From Betaproteobacteria bacterium RIFCSPLOWO2_02_FULL_62_17 (GTDB lineage Bacteria > Pseudomonadota > Gammaproteobacteria > Burkholderiales > SG8-39): 9,771 nt of DNA. The DNA lies in assembly GCA_001770355.1 (NCBI GenBank), contig MEQV01000036.1:199-9969 (forward strand), written 5' to 3'. The notes beneath the pieces were generated by a model. The model did no database searches and was not told the origin of the DNA. It saw only the letters and a list, made by a program, of their open reading frames with translations. A program made the position numbers and the translations under genes. Below are positions 7,061 through 9,771 of the stretch, in pieces; the first letter of the stretch is position 1; every line of letters begins with the position of its first letter.

Positions 7061-8122
7061 ATGCCACCGCACAGCATGATGGCGGTGCGTCTGTTCGAGT
7101 ACGGGGACCCGGCGGTCCTGCAGTGCGTCGAAGTTCCTGTGCCGGACATCGGGCCCGACGAGGTGCTGGTGCGCGTGCGGGCGACCTCGGTAAATCGCTG
7201 GGACCTGCGCTACCGCCAGGGCCTGTTGACGCCGCCGCCCGGCCGCGCGCCGCTGCCCTTGCCCTTTCAGCTCGGGCGCGAGGCGGCGGGGGAAGTCGAT
7301 GCCGTGGGCGCGCAGGTGCGCGACTTCCGGCCCGGGGACCGCGTGGTCGCCATGACCTGTCCCGCCTGCGGGCACTGCGAGTACTGCCAGCGCGGCCTGG
7401 ACAACCTGTGCGTGGACATCGGGCTTCCCGGACACCAGCGCTTTGGGGCGTACGCGCAGTACGTGTGCCGCAAGGAGTCGGAGTTGCTGCACGCGCCGGA
7501 TTCCATGTCCTTCGAGAAGCTCGCCTGCCTGCTCTGGTCGTATGCGACGGTTTGGCACATGGTGATCGTTCGGGGAGGCCTGCGCCCGGGCGATCGAGTG
7601 CTTGTCACCGCGGCGAGCGGCGGCATGGGCACCGCGGCGATGCAGATCGCGAGGCTCGCCGGAGCGGCGAGCATCTTCGCCATCACCGGGTCGGCGAAAA
7701 AAGTGGCGCCGTTGCTCAAGCTCGGGGCGACCCACGTGCTCAACTACCGCGAGGAAAAGCTGCCCGAGCGGATCATGGAGATCACCAAAGGACAGGGCGT
7801 CGACCTCGCGCTCGAAAACGTCGGTGGCGAAATGCTGCCCCTGTGCATGCAATCGCTGAGGATGGACGGCACATTGGTCGCGGCAGGCCAGCACGGAGGC
7901 CGCTTTTGCACCGTGGATGTGGAACTGCTCTACCGGCGGCATCTCAACGTGCTGGGCACGCGGGGAGCCACTCGTCTCGAACAGAAGCATGTGCTCGATC
8001 TCGCCACAGAGGGCAAGCTCGACCCGGTCATCAGCCACGTGCTGCCGCTGGAGCAGGCCTCCGAAGCGCATCGCATTCTGGAACGCCAGGAGCAGCTGGG
8101 GAAAATCGTGCTCGTGCCTTGA
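7061..8122 (+). CDS. MDR-superfamily NAD(P)-dependent oxidoreductase (zinc-type alcohol dehydrogenase / quinone oxidoreductase-like)
   Basis: This 353-residue protein has the medium-chain dehydrogenase/reductase layout: a GroES-like N-terminal domain followed by a Rossmann domain. NRWDLRYRQG (45-54) and LGREAAGEVD (71-80) mark the catalytic domain. Cysteines 103, 106, 109 and 117 form the C-x2-C-x2-C-x7-C structural zinc lobe, with an extra Cys at 100. The nucleotide-binding turn is AASGGMGTAA (184-193). The catalytic zinc His-Glu pair, usually GHE, reads GRE at 72-74, so a catalytic zinc is doubtful. Structural zinc without catalytic zinc suggests a reductase acting on an enone, quinone or enoyl-type substrate rather than a classical alcohol dehydrogenase. 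It lies 18 bp after hyuB, which supports cotranscription. The start at 7061 has a modest GTGGGA about ten bases upstream; ATG codons at 7076 and 7079 are alternatives that would better match the usual family start. Confidence 0.88.
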   Translation: MPPHSMMAVRLFEYGDPAVLQCVEVPVPDIGPDEVLVRVRATSVNRWDLRYRQGLLTPPPGRAPLPLPFQLGREAAGEVDAVGAQVRDFRPGDRVVAMTCPACGHCEYCQRGLDNLCVDIGLPGHQRFGAYAQYVCRKESELLHAPDSMSFEKLACLLWSYATVWHMVIVRGGLRPGDRVLVTAASGGMGTAAMQIARLAGAASIFAITGSAKKVAPLLKLGATHVLNYREEKLPERIMEITKGQGVDLALENVGGEMLPLCMQSLRMDGTLVAAGQHGGRFCTVDVELLYRRHLNVLGTRGATRLEQKHVLDLATEGKLDPVISHVLPLEQASEAHRILERQEQLGKIVLVP

Positions 8123-8160
8123 CTGGAGGGAAGAACCCGATCAACCGTTTGCGCTGAAGC

Positions 8161-8166
8161 AGGAGG
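8161..8166 (+). promoter_or_regulatory. Ribosome binding site of the Bug-family receptor gene
   Basis: A perfect AGGAGG lies five bases before the ATG at 8172. It fixes the start at the signal peptide and rules out the long in-frame extension that would run back to 7917 inside the oxidoreductase gene. Confidence 0.88.
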
Positions 8167-8171
8167 TGACT

Positions 8172-9137
8172 ATGTACCGAACTTTCGCGAGTCTGCTGGT
8201 TGCGTTCATGGCCGCGCTGCCCGCCTGGTCGCAGGAATTCCCGACCAAACTGGTGCGCATCATTTCGCCGTACCCCTCGGGTCTGGCGCCGGACGTGGCG
8301 ATCCGCGTGTTGGCCGATGCGCTGTCCAAGTCCTGGAACCAACCCGTCATCGTGGAAGCGCGGCCGGGCGCGAACGGATTCATCGCCTTCGAGGCCGCGA
8401 AGAAATCGCCTCCGGACGGCTATACGATCCTGATGTCCGGTCAGCCGCACCTCGCGGTGGCGCCGAAGCTGTTCAAGAAAATTCCCTACGACCCGGAGCA
8501 GGACTTCGTGCCGATCTCGATGCTGTATCGCGCACATCTGTTCATAGCGGTCGCCACTGCGGCCCCCTATCGCAGCATCAAGGACCTGGTGGCCGCCGCC
8601 CGCGCGAACCCCGGAAAGCTGAACTACAGCTCCCCGTACATCGGCAGCCCGCCGCATATGAGTGCGGCGCTGCTCGCGTACCTGACCGGCATACAGATGG
8701 TGCACGTGCCCTACAAGGAGGCGGCGCAGGTCTACAACGCGGTGGGCACCGGCGATGTCCACTTGGCTTTGGGCACGATCGGTTCGCTGATGCCCGTGAT
8801 CAACTCAGGCCGCGTCAGGCTTCTCGCGGCTGGATCGCGGACCCGATTGCCGAGCCATCCGGAGGTGCCCACGGTCGAGGAGTCGGGCGGCCCGGCCGGA
8901 TACGAAGCGGACTTCTGGAACGCGGTCACCGCGCCGCGCGGCACGCCGCCAGCGGTGATCCAGCGCCTGAACGGCGGCGTGGCCGGCGCCCTGCGCCAGG
9001 CCGACGTGCAGAAGCGCTTCCGCGACCTTGGCTTCGAGCCGGTATCGAGCACGCCCGAGGCGCTGGCCGGGTTGATCCGCTCCGAATTGAAGGTATACGG
9101 CGATCTCATCAGCCGCACCGGCATTGCTGCGGAGTGA
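8172..9137 (+). CDS. Bug-family (TctC-like) periplasmic solute-binding receptor
   Basis: This 321-residue protein is a tripartite tricarboxylate transporter type receptor that binds carboxylates or related small molecules in the periplasm. Residues 1-20 are a signal peptide (MYRTFASLLVAFMAALPAWS) with probable cleavage before Q21. Bug features follow: KLVRIISPYPSGLAPDV (26-42), the ligand-loop region; QPVIVEARPGANGF (57-70); AAKKSPPDGYTILM (75-88); VHVPYKEAAQVYNAVGTGDV (177-196); and ADFWNAVTAPRGTPPAVIQRLN (246-267). Length is typical for the family. It lies 49 bp after the oxidoreductase with no terminator visible, so it is probably part of the same operon. No TctA or TctB membrane partners are in the window. 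Orphan Bug receptors are common in Betaproteobacteria and can serve distant permeases or act as sensors. The ligand is unknown but is plausibly the pathway substrate. Confidence 0.92.
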   Translation: MYRTFASLLVAFMAALPAWSQEFPTKLVRIISPYPSGLAPDVAIRVLADALSKSWNQPVIVEARPGANGFIAFEAAKKSPPDGYTILMSGQPHLAVAPKLFKKIPYDPEQDFVPISMLYRAHLFIAVATAAPYRSIKDLVAAARANPGKLNYSSPYIGSPPHMSAALLAYLTGIQMVHVPYKEAAQVYNAVGTGDVHLALGTIGSLMPVINSGRVRLLAAGSRTRLPSHPEVPTVEESGGPAGYEADFWNAVTAPRGTPPAVIQRLNGGVAGALRQADVQKRFRDLGFEPVSSTPEALAGLIRSELKVYGDLISRTGIAAE

Positions 9138-9190
9138 ACATGCCGGGAGAAGAACTCTCCATGGCCCGCGATTCATTGCTCGATTCGAAA

Positions 9191-9196
9191 AGGAGG
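9191..9196 (+). promoter_or_regulatory. Ribosome binding site of the acyl-CoA dehydrogenase gene
   Basis: A perfect AGGAGG lies five bases upstream of the ATG at 9202, matching the spacing used by dctP and the Bug receptor in this window. Confidence 0.85.
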
Positions 9197-9201
9197 CGGA
9201 C

Positions 9202-9771
9202 ATGTACGGCGTAGAGTTGACCGAAGAACAGAGGGCGCTGCAGGATGTGGCAAGAAAATTTGCCGAAAACGAAATCCGGCCTATCGCGGAGAAGCTCGAT
9301 CGCTCGCAGAGCCTCCTTCAGGACTTCCCGTGGGAAATGGTCAGGAAGGCGGACGCCCTGGGCCTGCGCACGGTCGGGCTGCCTGAAGAGTACGGCGGGC
9401 TTGGATGCGATCTTCGCACCTGGCTCGTGCTCATCGACGAGATGTCGTACGTCGATATCTGCTGCAGCAAAATACTCACCCAGTGCTGGAAGCTCGCGCG
9501 CGGCATCGCCATGGGCGGAACGAAGGAGCAGAAAGAAAGATTCCTCACGGCGTTCCGGGACGACCCCACTTACTTGATTGGCGGGGCGAGCACCGAGCCC
9601 GGCGCGGGAGGCGACAATCACCTTCCGTATGAGGGGCCCGAAGGCGGCGTGAAGCTCACCGCCGAGCGCCAGGACGGGTACTACGTCTTGAATGGCCGCA
9701 AGCATTTCATCTCCCACGGCCCGGTGGCGAAGCTGCTGGTGGTGGCGGCAAGGACGGATAAGGCCGTCGGC
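9202..9771 (+). CDS. Acyl-CoA dehydrogenase family protein, 3' partial
   Basis: The frame is open from the ATG at 9202 to the right edge and gives the first 190 residues of a flavoprotein that oxidises an acyl-CoA to an enoyl-CoA. The N-terminal helical domain shows LTEEQRALQDVARKFAENEI (6-25) and LGLRTVGLPEEYGGLG (53-68). The central beta domain begins with GGASTEPGAGGD (127-138), the flavin- and substrate-contacting motif that is TEPxAGSD in most members, followed by YYVLNGRKHFISHG (160-173). Between them is a slightly longer loop, NHLPYEGPEGGVKL (139-152), than in short-chain members. The C-terminal catalytic domain with the base Glu is outside the window, so activity cannot be judged. It follows the Bug receptor gene by 64 bp and suggests that the pathway product is handled as a CoA thioester. 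Family call firm; substrate unknown. Confidence 0.9.
   Translation, partial: MYGVELTEEQRALQDVARKFAENEIRPIAEKLDRSQSLLQDFPWEMVRKADALGLRTVGLPEEYGGLGCDLRTWLVLIDEMSYVDICCSKILTQCWKLARGIAMGGTKEQKERFLTAFRDDPTYLIGGASTEPGAGGDNHLPYEGPEGGVKLTAERQDGYYVLNGRKHFISHGPVAKLLVVAARTDKAVG

Noticed and set aside
5222..8071. A 949-codon open frame on the minus strand running antisense through hyuB and the oxidoreductase.
   Set aside because: Its product is rich in His, Arg, Ala and Gly with no recognisable domain. It is the expected by-product of GC-rich third positions in the sense genes, both of which have clear family motifs.
7917..8171. An in-frame 5' extension of the Bug receptor that would overlap the oxidoreductase gene.
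   Set aside because: The AGGAGG at 8161-8166, the ATG at 8172 and an immediate signal peptide fix the start. The extension is composition-biased and would bury the signal peptide.
9146..9160. A small inverted repeat (GGAGA-AGAAC-TCTCC) considered as a terminator after the Bug gene.
   Set aside because: The stem is only five base pairs and no T-run follows, so termination is not supported. The genes on either side are probably cotranscribed.
9140..9214. A 24-codon open frame in the gap before the acyl-CoA dehydrogenase gene (MPGEELSMARD...).
   Set aside because: It has no dedicated ribosome binding site and overlaps the acyl-CoA dehydrogenase start, and the product has no recognisable feature. 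Most likely a chance frame.

Overview
The window is GC-rich, gene-dense DNA with strong G/C third-position bias, short intergenic gaps and AGGAGG-type ribosome binding sites. A Bug-family (TctC-like) periplasmic receptor, a TRAP transporter and a hydantoinase-like carboxylase locus together point to a proteobacterium. Betaproteobacteria (Burkholderiales or Rhodocyclales-like) is the best guess, because Bug receptors are greatly expanded there. This is inference from gene content only; no rRNA or other marker gene is present.

Layout. (1) Positions 2-706, plus strand: the C-terminal half of a TRAP transporter large membrane subunit (DctM), cut by the left edge. (2) Positions 727-1746, minus strand: a TRAP periplasmic receptor (DctP), tail-to-tail with dctM and only 20 bp away. 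(3) Positions 1747-1884: a divergent control region. It holds a near-perfect FNR/Anr-type palindrome (1815-1828) with a candidate -10 element on each side, each centred 32 bp from the palindrome centre. (4) Positions 1885-9771, plus strand: a tightly packed run of six genes. They encode a uroporphyrinogen-decarboxylase-superfamily protein, hydantoinase/oxoprolinase-type subunits A and B, an MDR-type NAD(P)-dependent oxidoreductase, a Bug-family receptor and an acyl-CoA dehydrogenase cut by the right edge. Gaps are 64 bp or less, hyuA and hyuB touch, and no terminator hairpin is visible between them, so this looks like one operon.

Working model (inference). The DctP and Bug receptors would capture an organic acid or related compound outside the cell. 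The HyuA/HyuB pair belongs to the superfamily that includes N-methylhydantoinase, 5-oxoprolinase, acetone carboxylase and acetophenone carboxylase. It would carry out an ATP-dependent amide hydrolysis or ketone carboxylation. The MDR oxidoreductase and acyl-CoA dehydrogenase would then process the carbon skeleton. The URO-D-like protein at the head of the operon is not a normal haem-synthesis enzyme, and its role is unknown. The FNR/Anr-type site suggests that receptor and catabolic operon are switched on together at low oxygen, which would fit a carboxylation-based anaerobic degradation route. No RNA genes, CRISPR arrays, insertion sequences or significant repeats were seen, and no gene-free stretch exceeds 140 bp.
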